Positions 9,021 to 18,354 of a DNA stretch of 25,297 nt are shown here, piece by piece. The DNA is taken from positions 1-25,297 of the forward strand of contig JBBQKF010000042.1 of NCBI GenBank assembly GCA_038326615.1, given 5' to 3'. The notes below the pieces were generated by a model, which saw nothing but the letters and a program-made list of their open reading frames with translations, had not been told where the DNA came from and ran no database searches. Source of the stretch: JBBQKF01 sp038326615 (GTDB lineage Bacteria > Bacillota > Clostridia > Saccharofermentanales > UBA5734). A program made the translations under genes and the position numbers. Every line of letters starts with the position of its first letter. Positions within the stretch are counted from its first letter, which is position 1.

Positions 9021-9809
9021 ATGGAAAACGAATATAATAATAATAATAAAATATTGAAGCAGAGTGAAGAATATTTAAGTCAGCATTTGTCTGAACTAGA
9101 AAAATCTCTTTCTTATGATTTTAAAGATAAAACCAAACTTCTTGGCGCGTTGACTCACTCAACTTATGCATACGAAAACAAGAAAGATGCGATAAAGGAC
9201 AACGAAAGACTTGAATTTTTGGGCGATTGCGTATTGGATATGATAATTGGCGATTTGCTTTTCAAAGACTCTTCTGAAATGAAAGAAGGAGTTATGAGCA
9301 AGAGAAGAGCACTGATTGTTTGTGAAACAACCTTGAGTGCCCTTGCGAGAAAAATAAATATTGGAGATTACCTTTTGCTTGGTAAAGGTGAAGAGCAAAC
9401 TAAAGGAAGAAATAAAAATTCTAATTTATCAAATGCTATGGAATCAGTAATTGCAGCAGTTTATCTTGATAGTGGTTTTGATGCAGCGTATGAACTTGTC
9501 AAGAGACTTTTTGAACCTTATTTTCAAAAAGCTTGCAGCGGTGCGATAGTTTATGATTATAAAAGCGAAATTCTCGAATATGTTCAGGGAATCGGACAGA
9601 TAGGATCTATTATTTTTAAAATTGTTAAGGAAGAAGGCCCGGACCATGACCGAACATTTTTTTCCCAGGTTAATTATTACTCAATGATAATCGGCTGTGG
9701 AACAGGAGCAACAAAAAAAGATGCTGAACAAGATGCGGCAAAAAAAGCTCTATCCCACATAAAAACAATTAAGAACCCTCAACAATTTACTCCTGAAGAA
9801 TATAAATAG
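9021..9809 (+). CDS. rnc: Ribonuclease III
   Basis: RNase III cleaves double-stranded RNA in rRNA precursors and structured mRNAs. The 262-residue protein has the signature NERLEFLGD at residues 61-69 with the acidic metal-binding residues, a second conserved segment SNAMESVIAAVYLDSGF, and a C-terminal double-stranded RNA-binding domain (about 180-252) ending GATKKDAEQDAAKKAL. An in-frame TGA lies at 9012, so the ATG at 9021 is the first possible start; GAGGAG at 9001-9006 is rather far (14 bases) and AGGA directly abuts it. The N terminus has an Asn-rich AAT run (residues 6-9) absent from most homologues. Confidence 0.94.
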   Translation: MENEYNNNNKILKQSEEYLSQHLSELEKSLSYDFKDKTKLLGALTHSTYAYENKKDAIKDNERLEFLGDCVLDMIIGDLLFKDSSEMKEGVMSKRRALIVCETTLSALARKINIGDYLLLGKGEEQTKGRNKNSNLSNAMESVIAAVYLDSGFDAAYELVKRLFEPYFQKACSGAIVYDYKSEILEYVQGIGQIGSIIFKIVKEEGPDHDRTFFSQVNYYSMIIGCGTGATKKDAEQDAAKKALSHIKTIKNPQQFTPEEYK

Positions 9810-9819
9810 GAGCACGAAT

Positions 9820-9884
9820 AGTAAAAGTAAAAGTAAAAGTAAAAGTAAAAGTAAAAGTAAAAGTAAAAGTAAAAGTAAAAGTAA
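9820..9884 (+). repeat. 6-bp tandem repeat (AGTAAA), nearly eleven copies
   Basis: Ten full units of AGTAAA followed by AGTAA lie 11 bases behind the rnc stop. An AGGAG motif at 9808-9812 precedes the array, but no ATG, GTG or TTG follows at a useful distance, so I do not call a Ser-Lys peptide. The copies are identical. Confidence 0.97.
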
Positions 9885-10109
9885 TTAGAAGCATTACAGT
9901 TATAGCAACCGAGATAGTAATAGACATCTAAACAGTAAAAGGAAACGGCATAACAGTAAAAGGAATAAAACAATTTAGGAAAGGTTATTTCATAAAATAT
10001 TTTGTTCATATGATTCCTAAATATAGCGAAAGATAACAAAAGATGAAGATTGATTTTTTCCTAATAAGGATTATTTTGAAACATTAAGTGTAAACAGGAG
10101 ATATTAAGA
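9885..10109. other. Remainder of the 300-base gap between rnc and the radical SAM gene
   Basis: This is AT-rich sequence with scattered GTAAAAGG-like fragments that resemble decayed copies of the neighbouring 6-bp repeat. No coding frame, clear promoter or terminator is visible. A four-base-stem hairpin TCCT-AATA-AGGA near 10058 is too weak to call. Confidence 0.4.
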
Positions 10110-11186
10110 TTGCAAGATATTAAGAATGACTTAAAGGAGAATAGCAACCTATTAGCCATAACGGATAAGTCATTGCATTTTAAAGCAAGAATAATCCCAA
10201 TATTCATTTCACATCTAGGATGCCCAAACCAGTGCGTTTTCTGCGATCAGAAATCAATAAATGGAAATAAGATTGCAATGTCTCCAGCACTTGCAAAAGA
10301 TTTCATTAGGGAGATTATAGGTGAGTCAAGCATCTCGTTTGAGATAGCTTTTTTCGGAGGAAGCTTTACTGGGATAAACGCACAATTGCAGGAAGAATAT
10401 TTAAGTATGGCAAGTGAGTATGGTTTTCCGATAAGGGTTTCTACACGCCCGGATTATATAAACGATGAAGTGCTTGAAAGACTTTTAAAATATGGAGTAA
10501 GAACTATTGAACTTGGTGTACAGAGCATGGATGATCACATCCTCGAATTATCAGGTAGAGGGCATACAGTAGGGCAAACAAGAGATGCATGTTATAAAAT
10601 CCAAAAATCGGGACTCAAACTTGGAATACAAACAATGATAGGCCTTCCAGATGAAACGCTAGACACAGTAATTCATACGGCAAGTGAAGTTACATTATTA
10701 AGTCCGGATATAATACGTATTTATCCTGTTCTGGTTTTGAAAGATACTGATTTGGAAATGTCAATGAATAAGGGGGAGTATACCCCACTTACTCTCGAAA
10801 CGGCTGCGGAGATGGCAAGTGTTGCGCTTAAGATATATAGAGACGCAAAGCTTAATGTAATACGTGTGGGCCTTCAAAGTACTGATGAGATATCCGCAAG
10901 AGAAAATTCAAAGGTTTGTGGCGGCCCAAATCATCCGGCGTTTCGTCAACTTGCCGAATCTACTATGTTAGCAAAAATTATTAGTGCTTACAATAATATC
11001 GAAATTATTTATTGTGGCGTTAAATCCATTCATTTATTTAAAGGACATAATGATTACGGGTTGAAAAAACTAGAAAAATTTTCAGGTCGAACAGTCCCGA
11101 AAATAGAGGTTTCGAAGGAAAATTTGCCAGAAGAAATAAAAATTATTTTTAAGGACCTTAGCGATACCATCACCATTATGTTATAA
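10110..11186 (+). CDS. Elp3-like radical SAM protein of the rnc-smc cluster
   Basis: The 358-residue protein is a radical SAM enzyme with C38-x3-C42-x2-C45 (GCPNQCVFC), FFGGSFTGI as the SAM-binding glycine motif, ELGVQSMDD and GIQTMIGLPDET, the order seen in the Elp3/HemN-like radical SAM family. Proteins of this type sit between rnc and smc in many Clostridia; their substrate is not known to me, and tRNA modification is only suggested by similarity to Elp3. It lacks the C-terminal acetyltransferase domain of true Elp3. The start is a TTG at 10110 with AGGAG at 10096-10100; no ATG occurs before the cluster motif. smc follows after 32 bases. Confidence 0.85.
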   Translation: MQDIKNDLKENSNLLAITDKSLHFKARIIPIFISHLGCPNQCVFCDQKSINGNKIAMSPALAKDFIREIIGESSISFEIAFFGGSFTGINAQLQEEYLSMASEYGFPIRVSTRPDYINDEVLERLLKYGVRTIELGVQSMDDHILELSGRGHTVGQTRDACYKIQKSGLKLGIQTMIGLPDETLDTVIHTASEVTLLSPDIIRIYPVLVLKDTDLEMSMNKGEYTPLTLETAAEMASVALKIYRDAKLNVIRVGLQSTDEISARENSKVCGGPNHPAFRQLAESTMLAKIISAYNNIEIIYCGVKSIHLFKGHNDYGLKKLEKFSGRTVPKIEVSKENLPEEIKIIFKDLSDTITIML

Positions 11187-11187
11187 T
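11179..11187 (+). promoter_or_regulatory. Extended -10 element ahead of smc (low confidence)
   Basis: TG (11179-11180), one base, then TATAAT (11182-11187) overlaps the last codons of the radical SAM gene and lies about 30 bases before the smc start. No -35 match is visible, so it may be chance in AT-rich DNA. Confidence 0.3.
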
Positions 11188-11218
11188 ATCTACGATTAGT
11201 TTTACGGGGGTTAATTCT

Positions 11219-14200
11219 GTGCATTTAAAAACACTTGAAATACAAGGATTCAAATCATTTCCAGAGAAGACGCAAATTGATTTTCACAAAGGTGTAACGG
11301 CAATTGTGGGACCTAATGGTAGCGGAAAATCCAATGTAACTGACGCAATAAGGTGGGTTCTAGGCGAGCAGAGCATCAAAACCCTTCGTGGTTCGAAGAT
11401 GGAAGATGTTATTTTTACTGGAACGCAATCCAGAAGAGCAATGGGATATGCCGAAGTTAGTATGACTATTGATAATTCTGATGGAAAAATGGCAGTTGAA
11501 TATTCCGAAATTCAAGTCACCCGCAGACTATATCGTTCAGGCGAAAGCGAATATTATATTAATAAGGTAGCCTGCCGTCTTAAAGATATTGTTTCACTTT
11601 TTATGGATACAGGCCTTGGTCGTGACGGATATTCGATTGTCGGTCAAGGTCGTGTCGACGAGATTTTAAGCCATAAATCTGAAGACAGGCGTAAGGTTTT
11701 TGAAGAAGCATCAGGTATTGTTAAATTCAAAACCCGTAAAGATGAGGCTGAGAGAAAACTTAATAATACCCAACAAAACTTATTGCGTATACAGGATATT
11801 ATAAACGAACTTGAAACTCAGATTGCACCATTGCTAGAGCAATCAACAGTTGCCAAGCAATTCCTAAATTACCGCGATGACCTCAAAAGCATAGAAATAG
11901 CGCTTTTCCTTGATAATATCGAAAAATACAATCAAAAACTAACAGAATATCAACAAGAATATGACAATATCATTAATGAAATAAGCAAAGAAACTGAATG
12001 CCTTGAAGAAATGAAAGAGCATAATCGTTCTTTTACTGATCAAAATAAACTAATCGAAGAACAAATGGAAGAAAAAAGAAGAGAAATTCAGATTTTGTCG
12101 GATAAAACCAAAGATATCCAAGCTCAAATCCAGTTAAATCAAGAGAGAATAACTCAGATTAAGACGCGCCTTGAGCAAAGTACTGAAGAAGAAGGTAATA
12201 TTGAAGAGACAATACAAAAAATAGATAGTGAGTTACAGACACGTCAGAAAAAAGAAATTTATTTAAAAGCTCAGCTTGAACAATACGGGAAGAAACTTTC
12301 TGAATACGAAACTGAGATGAAAAAGATAATTGAAACTTTGAATGAATCCGAAAAGAAGGCTGAACAAATAAAGCTTCGAATGGATGAATTAGTTGAGAGT
12401 TTGTATGATAAGAAAAGTCAGGCACTTCAGACACGTGGACAGACAAAGATGATAGAAAGCCGTGAAAAGGCGATTTCTTTTGATATTGGTTCTTTGATTA
12501 GTGAACAGGATAGCCTTTTAATACAGAAGGAAGACTGTGAGACACAACTACAGGAGATTGTTGCAAAACACCGATCGCAGACAACTTTGCTTGAAACAGA
12601 GCGTGCTAGAATTGAAGAAATAAAAGGTTCTTGTACTAGAATAGCAATGCAGATAGAAGGCAAAAAGCTAGATTTTGAAAACAAAAAATATCGAATAAAA
12701 ACATTAATTGAACTTGAGAAAAATCGAGAAGGCTATAGTGATACTGTTAAAGCCCTTTTAACAAAGGCATCTGCAGATGAGACATTTGCTAAAGGGATTC
12801 ATGGGACTTTAGGTGAACTCGTACGTGTTAATCAAAAATTTGAAACTGCAATCGAAATCGCACTTGGCGGAAGTGTTCAAAACATTGTTACTGACCATGA
12901 GCAGACGGCATCGCGGCTTATTGACTATCTAAAGCAAAATCGTCTTGGAAGAGCTACATTTTTGCCAATATCCTCTGTTACAGGAAGAAATCTCGAAAGA
13001 GAATATTTGACTGGCGTTAAATCAATGCAAGGGTTTCTTGGGATTGCAAATGAAGTTGTAGAGGTCCCTTCTCAAATTCAAGGGATTGTTGATAATCTAC
13101 TTGGACGAATAGTTGTCGCTGAACGTCTTGAACATGCTATTGCTATGGCAAAAAGATTTAGGTATGCTTTTCGCATCGTGACAATTGAAGGGGATGTTGT
13201 TAATCCTGGTGGCTCATTGACTGGCGGTTATCAACGTTCACAAGGCACAGGTATTTTAGGAAGAGCTCGCGAAATCGAATTACTGCAAAAAGAAAAATTG
13301 GCGATGGAAGAAGAAATTAAAGATCTTCAGGACAAACTCCCAAGCGCTGAAGATGAATTAAAGCAAAAAGCTCGCGTAATTATGAATCTCGAGCAGACCG
13401 TTACAACCAATTCACACGAGAAAATCAGAGAAGAATCTCATCTTTCTCAAATCACACAGGATATTGCCAGATGTGTTGGTCGCATCGGCATGCTAAAAGC
13501 GGAACTTGAACAGCTTATTAACCAAAAGAAACAGATTGATACTGAGGCAAATACGCTTGATGAAGTTGCATCTTCAATGGAAAGTGAAGTTACATCAAAG
13601 AAAAGCGAACTTGAGCTCATTGAAGTTAGTAGCAAAGAGGAGCAGGAGAACCGCGATGAATTACGTGAAATGATATCTGACCTTAAGCTTTCAGTAAATT
13701 CAATCGAAGAGTCATTATTGGCAGCAAAAGAAATGAGCGATAGAATTAATGAAGAGAAAGAGTCGCATTTACGTAGTATTAAAAAGAGAGAAGAAGATCG
13801 TCAGAAATCCTTTAAGGACATCGAGTCAATGGAAGGGCAATCCTTGACTTATCATTCTGAACTTGAAAACAATGCATTAGAGAAAGATAAAATGCAAGAA
13901 AATCTCGATAAATTTGCTTGTCAAAAGAAAGAACTTGACGAAAAAGCAGCTAATTTTTACGACATATTCGAAGTCGCATCTCAGAGAATTGGTGAACTTC
14001 AAAGTGAAATAGGTAAATCTGAAGTTAAGAAGGGCCGCATGGAGACTGCTCTTGACGAAGTCAAAAACAAGCTATGGGAGCAATATGAACTGACATTTGA
14101 TAATGCTCAGAAGTGGCGTGCCGAAATCGAAAATCCTGTTGTTGCACAGCGCAAAGTTAACGAAATCCGCAGTTTAATAAAAGAACTTGGAGATATAAAC

Positions 14201-14782
14201 GTCAATTCGATTGAAGAGTATGACAAGGTTTCACAGCGTTATGATTTTCTTAAAGGTCAATTTGACGATATCGAAATGACAAAAAAGAAACTTCTAATAA
14301 TGATTGATGAAATAACTGACGAAATGAAAAAACAATTTATTGAACATTTCAGAATTATTAACGAAAACTTTAAAGTCGTTTTCTCTGAGCTTTTTGGTGG
14401 CGGAATGGCGGAGATTGTCCTTGATAATGAAGAAGATGTACTTACATGTAATATAGATATTCATGCACAACCTCCAGGCAAGAAATTGCAGAATATGCTA
14501 TTGCTTTCTGGTGGTGAGAGATGTCTAACAGCTATTGCATTGTTATTTTCAATTCTAAAATTAAGACCTTCACCCTTTTGTGTACTCGACGAGATTGAAG
14601 CAGCTCTTGATGATGCTAATGTATTTAGATTCACTGAATATATAAAAAGTTATGCCATTGAATCTCAATTTATATTGGTTACTCACCGTAAAGGAACAAT
14701 GGAAGCAGCAGATATGCTATATGGTGTTACAATGCAGGAGCGTGGAATTTCTAAAGTATTGTCAATGAGACTTAGTGACTAA
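11219..14782 (+). CDS. smc: Chromosome partition ATPase SMC
   Basis: SMC dimers form ATP-gated rings that compact and help segregate the chromosome together with ScpA and ScpB. The 1187-residue protein has the normal length and layout: N-terminal Walker A GPNGSGKS at residues 31-38, a long coiled coil, a hinge domain at about 523-665 (GTLGELVRV ... NPGGSLTGGY), a second coiled coil, and the C-terminal half of the ATPase head with signature LLSGGER near 1095 and Walker B FCVLDEIEAALDD near 1120. The start is a GTG at 11219 with the G-rich site ACGGGGG at 11204-11210. scpA and scpB are not in this window. Confidence 0.97.
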   Translation: MHLKTLEIQGFKSFPEKTQIDFHKGVTAIVGPNGSGKSNVTDAIRWVLGEQSIKTLRGSKMEDVIFTGTQSRRAMGYAEVSMTIDNSDGKMAVEYSEIQVTRRLYRSGESEYYINKVACRLKDIVSLFMDTGLGRDGYSIVGQGRVDEILSHKSEDRRKVFEEASGIVKFKTRKDEAERKLNNTQQNLLRIQDIINELETQIAPLLEQSTVAKQFLNYRDDLKSIEIALFLDNIEKYNQKLTEYQQEYDNIINEISKETECLEEMKEHNRSFTDQNKLIEEQMEEKRREIQILSDKTKDIQAQIQLNQERITQIKTRLEQSTEEEGNIEETIQKIDSELQTRQKKEIYLKAQLEQYGKKLSEYETEMKKIIETLNESEKKAEQIKLRMDELVESLYDKKSQALQTRGQTKMIESREKAISFDIGSLISEQDSLLIQKEDCETQLQEIVAKHRSQTTLLETERARIEEIKGSCTRIAMQIEGKKLDFENKKYRIKTLIELEKNREGYSDTVKALLTKASADETFAKGIHGTLGELVRVNQKFETAIEIALGGSVQNIVTDHEQTASRLIDYLKQNRLGRATFLPISSVTGRNLEREYLTGVKSMQGFLGIANEVVEVPSQIQGIVDNLLGRIVVAERLEHAIAMAKRFRYAFRIVTIEGDVVNPGGSLTGGYQRSQGTGILGRAREIELLQKEKLAMEEEIKDLQDKLPSAEDELKQKARVIMNLEQTVTTNSHEKIREESHLSQITQDIARCVGRIGMLKAELEQLINQKKQIDTEANTLDEVASSMESEVTSKKSELELIEVSSKEEQENRDELREMISDLKLSVNSIEESLLAAKEMSDRINEEKESHLRSIKKREEDRQKSFKDIESMEGQSLTYHSELENNALEKDKMQENLDKFACQKKELDEKAANFYDIFEVASQRIGELQSEIGKSEVKKGRMETALDEVKNKLWEQYELTFDNAQKWRAEIENPVVAQRKVNEIRSLIKELGDINVNSIEEYDKVSQRYDFLKGQFDDIEMTKKKLLIMIDEITDEMKKQFIEHFRIINENFKVVFSELFGGGMAEIVLDNEEDVLTCNIDIHAQPPGKKLQNMLLLSGGERCLTAIALLFSILKLRPSPFCVLDEIEAALDDANVFRFTEYIKSYAIESQFILVTHRKGTMEAADMLYGVTMQERGISKVLSMRLSD

Positions 14783-15034
14783 AAATTGGCATTAAACTAA
14801 TTTGATGGCTTACTTGATTAATTTGTCTGCTAAGTGAATTTAACCTATCGGTTCATTTATTTGATTAATACATTAATTTAAACTTAAGTCAGATCAGGTT
14901 CTTTATATGCTAAAAACGTAAATTTGCAATTTTATTATGGACGTCAAAATTAACATATGCAGCAACTCTAGCCAGTTTTACAATATTTTAAAATTATAAA
15001 ATTATGTTTACTGTTGAAAGGAATTATTTATTAT
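14783..15034. other. Intergenic region between smc and ftsY
   Basis: About 250 bases of AT-rich sequence with no reading frame, no stem-loop with a T-run and no convincing promoter pair. TTTACA at 14977-14982 has only poorly spaced AT-rich partners. Only the AAAGGA ribosome binding site of ftsY (15017-15022) is clear. Confidence 0.4.
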
Positions 15035-15940
15035 ATGGGAATGCTCGATATTTTTAAAAAAGGATTGACTAAGACAAGAGATTTTGTTTCTGAGAATGTT
15101 AATCGCATCTCAGCTTCTTTGGGATATTTTGATGAATCCATGCTCGACGAGCTTGAAATGATTCTTGTTCAGGCTGATGTCGGAGCTAACTGTTCAATGC
15201 ATCTTATGGAAGACGTGCGCAAAGAAATGAAAGAAAAGGGCGACAAAAGCAAGGATTTTGTTTTGTCAGTATTAAAAAAGAGGATGCGCGAAATTCTTGG
15301 AGAGCAAAAAAAAGTTGATCTCAAAGAAAATAAACTTAACATAATTCTTATGGTCGGAGTTAATGGAACCGGTAAAACAACAACAGCAGGCAAGCTCTGC
15401 CTTCGTTTCCAAAAGCAAAACAAGAAAGTCATGCTTGCGGCCGCTGATACTTTTCGTGCGGCAGCTATCGAACAACTTAAACACTGGGGAGATAAGACAA
15501 ACACACCAGTAATTTCTCATGAGGAAGGCAGCGACCCTGCATCAGTTGTTTATGATGCAATACACGCGGCTATTGCAAGAAATGTGGATGTTCTTATTAT
15601 AGATACCGCAGGTAGGCTTCATAATAAACAAAACCTGATGGATGAGTTAGCAAAAATTAAAAGAATAATTTTGCGTGAGGCAAAAGATGCGACATATGAG
15701 TCTTTTCTGGTAATTGACGCGACAACAGGGCAAAATGCTATCCTTCAGGCAAAGGTTTTCGGAGAAGTAACCGAAGTAACTGGAATAGTCATAACGAAGC
15801 TTGACAGTAATGCAAAAGGTGGGGTTGCTATATCCGTTGCTTATGAAACAAAGCATCCAATTGTTCTTGCAGGACTTGGAGAAAAAGTTGAAGACCTTGT
15901 CGATTTTGATCCTGATTCTTTTGTTGAATCATTGTTCTAA
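15035..15940 (+). CDS. ftsY: Signal recognition particle receptor FtsY
   Basis: FtsY is the membrane-associated GTPase that receives the Ffh-ribosome complex and hands nascent membrane proteins to SecYEG. The 301-residue protein is essentially an NG domain: an N-terminal helical bundle, then G1 GVNGTGKTTT near residues 107-116, AADTFRAAAIEQL, DTAGR and TKLDSNAKGG. The long acidic A domain of enterobacterial FtsY is missing, as in many Gram-positive bacteria. The ATG at 15035 has AAAGGA at 15017-15022, 12 bases away; a TTG at 15014 is in frame but has no upstream site. ylxM follows with its own promoter. Confidence 0.95.
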   Translation: MGMLDIFKKGLTKTRDFVSENVNRISASLGYFDESMLDELEMILVQADVGANCSMHLMEDVRKEMKEKGDKSKDFVLSVLKKRMREILGEQKKVDLKENKLNIILMVGVNGTGKTTTAGKLCLRFQKQNKKVMLAAADTFRAAAIEQLKHWGDKTNTPVISHEEGSDPASVVYDAIHAAIARNVDVLIIDTAGRLHNKQNLMDELAKIKRIILREAKDATYESFLVIDATTGQNAILQAKVFGEVTEVTGIVITKLDSNAKGGVAISVAYETKHPIVLAGLGEKVEDLVDFDPDSFVESLF

Positions 15941-16031
15941 GTGAATTGTAAGATAAAAACAGTCTGTGAGTAAAGTAAATTAATAGAAAATAGAAAAATA
16001 GAAAATTTCACAGCGTGTAAAGTAAAAAAGC

Positions 16032-16060
16032 TTGACAGACCGATTGTATTTGTGTAGAAT
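16032..16060 (+). promoter_or_regulatory. Promoter of the ylxM-ffh-rpsP-khpA-rimM operon
   Basis: A consensus -35 box TTGACA (16032-16037) and TAGAAT (16055-16060) are separated by 17 bases. The predicted start, near 16066-16067, lies only two or three bases before the first ATG of ylxM, so the transcript is leaderless or nearly so. Confidence 0.82.
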
Positions 16061-16068
16061 ATGCCAGT

Positions 16069-16413
16069 ATGATTGAGATGAGTGATAAAACAGCTAAAAA
16101 CGTAGATATTTGTTTGCTCTTAGATTTTTACGGACAACTTTTGACCGAGAAAACACGTGAAATGCTAGAGCTGCATTTTGCTGAAGATATGTCACTCGCT
16201 GAGATATCTGAGCAATACAACATTTCACGACAAGCAGTTCACGATTCACTTAAAAGAGGCGTTACTTCTTTACAGGAATACGAACAAAAACTAAACCTTG
16301 TCATGCGTTTCACAATGCAGACAAACTGCATAGAAGAAGCGATTTGTGATATCAGAGATGGTAAAGCAAATGAGGCAATTGACAAGTTAAGTAAATTGAC
16401 ACAAATGTTATAA
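16069..16413 (+). CDS. ylxM: YlxM/p13-like DNA-binding protein
   Basis: A 114-residue helix-turn-helix protein of the YlxM family, nearly always located just before ffh. LLDFYGQLLTEKTREMLELHF and the recognition-helix segment EISEQYNISRQAVHDSLKRG are typical; the fold resembles sigma-70 region 4. Its role is thought to be linked to the signal recognition particle pathway, but the molecular function is unsettled. Two starts are possible, the ATG at 16069 and the in-frame ATG at 16078; neither has a ribosome binding site, and the promoter position suggests leaderless or very short-leader translation. It lies 31 bases ahead of ffh. Confidence 0.88.
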   Translation: MIEMSDKTAKNVDICLLLDFYGQLLTEKTREMLELHFAEDMSLAEISEQYNISRQAVHDSLKRGVTSLQEYEQKLNLVMRFTMQTNCIEEAICDIRDGKANEAIDKLSKLTQML

Positions 16414-16444
16414 AGCATTTTAATAGAAACCAGGAGATTACGAA

Positions 16445-17791
16445 ATGGCATTGTTTGAATCATTATCATCAAAACTATCAGGTATTGCATCAAAAATGCG
16501 CGGCAAGAGCCGTGTAACTGAACAAGATATTAAAGATATGATGAGAGAAATACGTCTGGCATTACTCGAGGCCGACGTGAATTTTCAGGTAGTTAAACAA
16601 TTTGTTGACGAAGTTTCGCAGAAATGCAGCGGAACTGAAGTTATGGCAAGTCTTACTCCCGGGCAACAAGTTGTTAAGATCGTCCATGATTCTTTGACCG
16701 AAATGTTGGGTAAGACAACTGGTAAAATAACAGTTTCACCTTCTGGTTTTACTGTGTTATTGCTTTGTGGTCTGCAAGGCGCCGGTAAAACAACAATGGC
16801 AGCTAAACTTGGGCTACAGCTTAAGAAAAAGGGTAAAAAGCCTATGGTTGCATCAGTTGACGTTCATCGACCTGCAGCTGCTAGACAACTTGAAATTCTC
16901 GCAAAACAAGCAGGAATTCAGAGTTTTATAATGCCAGAAGAACAAGACGCAGTAGTTATAGCAAAGAAAGCTATTGACCGCGCAAGATATATGCTTTGCG
17001 ATACTTTAATAATAGATACCGCAGGGCGAGCAACTGTTGACCGTGCACTTATGCAAGAACTCAAGGAAGTTACAAGAGCTGTTAACCCAACCGAGAAACT
17101 CCTTGTTGTTGATGCAATGATAGGTCAAGAAGCTGTTAATGTAGCAATCGCATTCCATGAAGCAATCGGGATTGACGGATTTATAATGACTAAGCTCGAT
17201 GGTGATGCAAGAGGCGGAGCTGCACTTTCAATACACAAAATGACAGGCAAACCAATCAAAATGGTTGGTGTAGGCGAGAAAATAGAAGACATCGAAGAAT
17301 TTCACCCCGACCGTATGGCATCAAGAATTCTTGGAATGGGAGATGTGCTTTCACTGATTGAGAAATCTGTAGAGCAATTTGACCAGAAAAAAGCCAAAGA
17401 TGCTTACGACAAGATTAAAAAGAACCAATTTACATTGGATGATATGCTTGCTCAGTTTGAAGAAGTGCAGAAAATGGGACCGATAGAAAACTTACTAGGT
17501 ATGATTCCTGGACTTGATAAAAAGGCTATGGCAAACACTAAAGTCGATGACAAGGCAATCCCAAGAAGTATGGCAATTATTCGTTCCATGACAAAGAAAG
17601 AGCGGAATAATCCATCATTACTTAATGCAACGCGAAGGAAAAGAATTGCAGCAGGCTCAGGAACTGCAGTTCAGGATGTTAATAGATTAATGAATCAGTT
17701 TGAACAGACACAGACAATGATGAAGCGTTTTAGCGGAATGTCTAAAGGAAAGATGGGTGGGTTCGGTGGTAAAGCCGGATCCCCATTCTAA
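16445..17791 (+). CDS. ffh: Signal recognition particle GTPase Ffh
   Basis: Ffh binds signal sequences of nascent membrane proteins and the SRP RNA, then docks on FtsY. The 448-residue protein has the N domain, the G domain with GLQGAGKTTMAAKLG near residues 109-123, DVHRPAAARQL, DTAGRA and TKLDGDARGG, and a methionine-rich M domain that binds the signal peptide and 4.5S RNA, closing with a glycine-rich tail. Length is normal. The ATG at 16445 has AGGAG at 16432-16436. The SRP RNA gene itself was looked for (GGAAGGAAGCAGC-like core) and is not in this window. Confidence 0.97.
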   Translation: MALFESLSSKLSGIASKMRGKSRVTEQDIKDMMREIRLALLEADVNFQVVKQFVDEVSQKCSGTEVMASLTPGQQVVKIVHDSLTEMLGKTTGKITVSPSGFTVLLLCGLQGAGKTTMAAKLGLQLKKKGKKPMVASVDVHRPAAARQLEILAKQAGIQSFIMPEEQDAVVIAKKAIDRARYMLCDTLIIDTAGRATVDRALMQELKEVTRAVNPTEKLLVVDAMIGQEAVNVAIAFHEAIGIDGFIMTKLDGDARGGAALSIHKMTGKPIKMVGVGEKIEDIEEFHPDRMASRILGMGDVLSLIEKSVEQFDQKKAKDAYDKIKKNQFTLDDMLAQFEEVQKMGPIENLLGMIPGLDKKAMANTKVDDKAIPRSMAIIRSMTKKERNNPSLLNATRRKRIAAGSGTAVQDVNRLMNQFEQTQTMMKRFSGMSKGKMGGFGGKAGSPF

Positions 17792-17837
17792 CTTTTTGAG
17801 ATATATAAAATCAATTTAAATTTTTGGAGGAAAGAAA

Positions 17838-18083
17838 ATGGCAGTTAAAATCAGATTAAAAAGAATCGGAGCAAAGAAAGCACCCTTTTACAGAGTTGTT
17901 GTTGCAGACGCAAGATACCCAAGAGATGGCAGATTTATTGAAGAGATAGGAACATATGATCCACTCAAAGATCCAGCTGCAGTAAGAATCGACGCAGAAG
18001 CAGCAAAAAAATGGCTTGCTAATGGCGCTCAACCAACAGACACAGTTCGCGCATTACTTAAAAAAGAAGGAATTATCGTTTAA
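17838..18083 (+). CDS. rpsP: 30S ribosomal protein S16
   Basis: The 81-residue protein begins MAVKIRLKRIGAKKAPFYRVVVADAR, continuous with the S16 family pattern (RLxRxGxKxxPxYRxVVAD), and has GTYDPLKDPAAVRID and the C-terminal segment with WLANGAQPTDTVRALLKKEG. It helps assembly of the 5' domain of 16S rRNA in the small subunit. TGGAGG lies at 17825-17830, a good distance from the ATG. It is placed between ffh and khpA, the common Firmicutes order. Confidence 0.97.
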   Translation: MAVKIRLKRIGAKKAPFYRVVVADARYPRDGRFIEEIGTYDPLKDPAAVRIDAEAAKKWLANGAQPTDTVRALLKKEGIIV

Positions 18084-18104
18084 TTTTAATGGAGGTGCCA
18101 CTCA

Positions 18105-18335
18105 ATGAAAGAATTATTGAAGACCATAGCACAAGCTTTAGTTAACGAGCCCGATAAAGTTGTTATAAATCAGGTTGATCAAGGCAATACGATTGTTCTT
18201 GAACTTTCTGTCGCACCTGAAGATATGGGTAAAGTTATCGGAAAGCAAGGTAGAAGAGCTCAGGCTATTCGGTCCGTAATGAAAGCAAAAGCAACTCTTG
18301 AAGGAAAAAGAGTTGTTGTTGACATTGTAGGATAA
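18105..18335 (+). CDS. khpA: KhpA (YlqC) KH-domain RNA-binding protein
   Basis: A 76-residue single KH domain protein with the GxxG loop in MGKVIGKQGRRAQAIRSVM. KhpA forms a complex with KhpB/Jag and binds many RNAs; in streptococci it affects cell division and elongation. It is found almost always between rpsP and rimM. The ATG at 18105 has TGGAGGTG at 18090-18097. Length is normal and no unusual residues are visible. Confidence 0.93.
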   Translation: MKELLKTIAQALVNEPDKVVINQVDQGNTIVLELSVAPEDMGKVIGKQGRRAQAIRSVMKAKATLEGKRVVVDIVG

Positions 18336-18354
18336 CTTTAGAGGAGTATTTATT

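Noticed and set aside
9779..10039. Minus-strand frame rich in Phe-Tyr repeats
   Set aside because: It is only the 6-bp repeat read on the other strand; the flanks lack a ribosome binding site and protein-like composition, and it overlaps the rnc 3' end.
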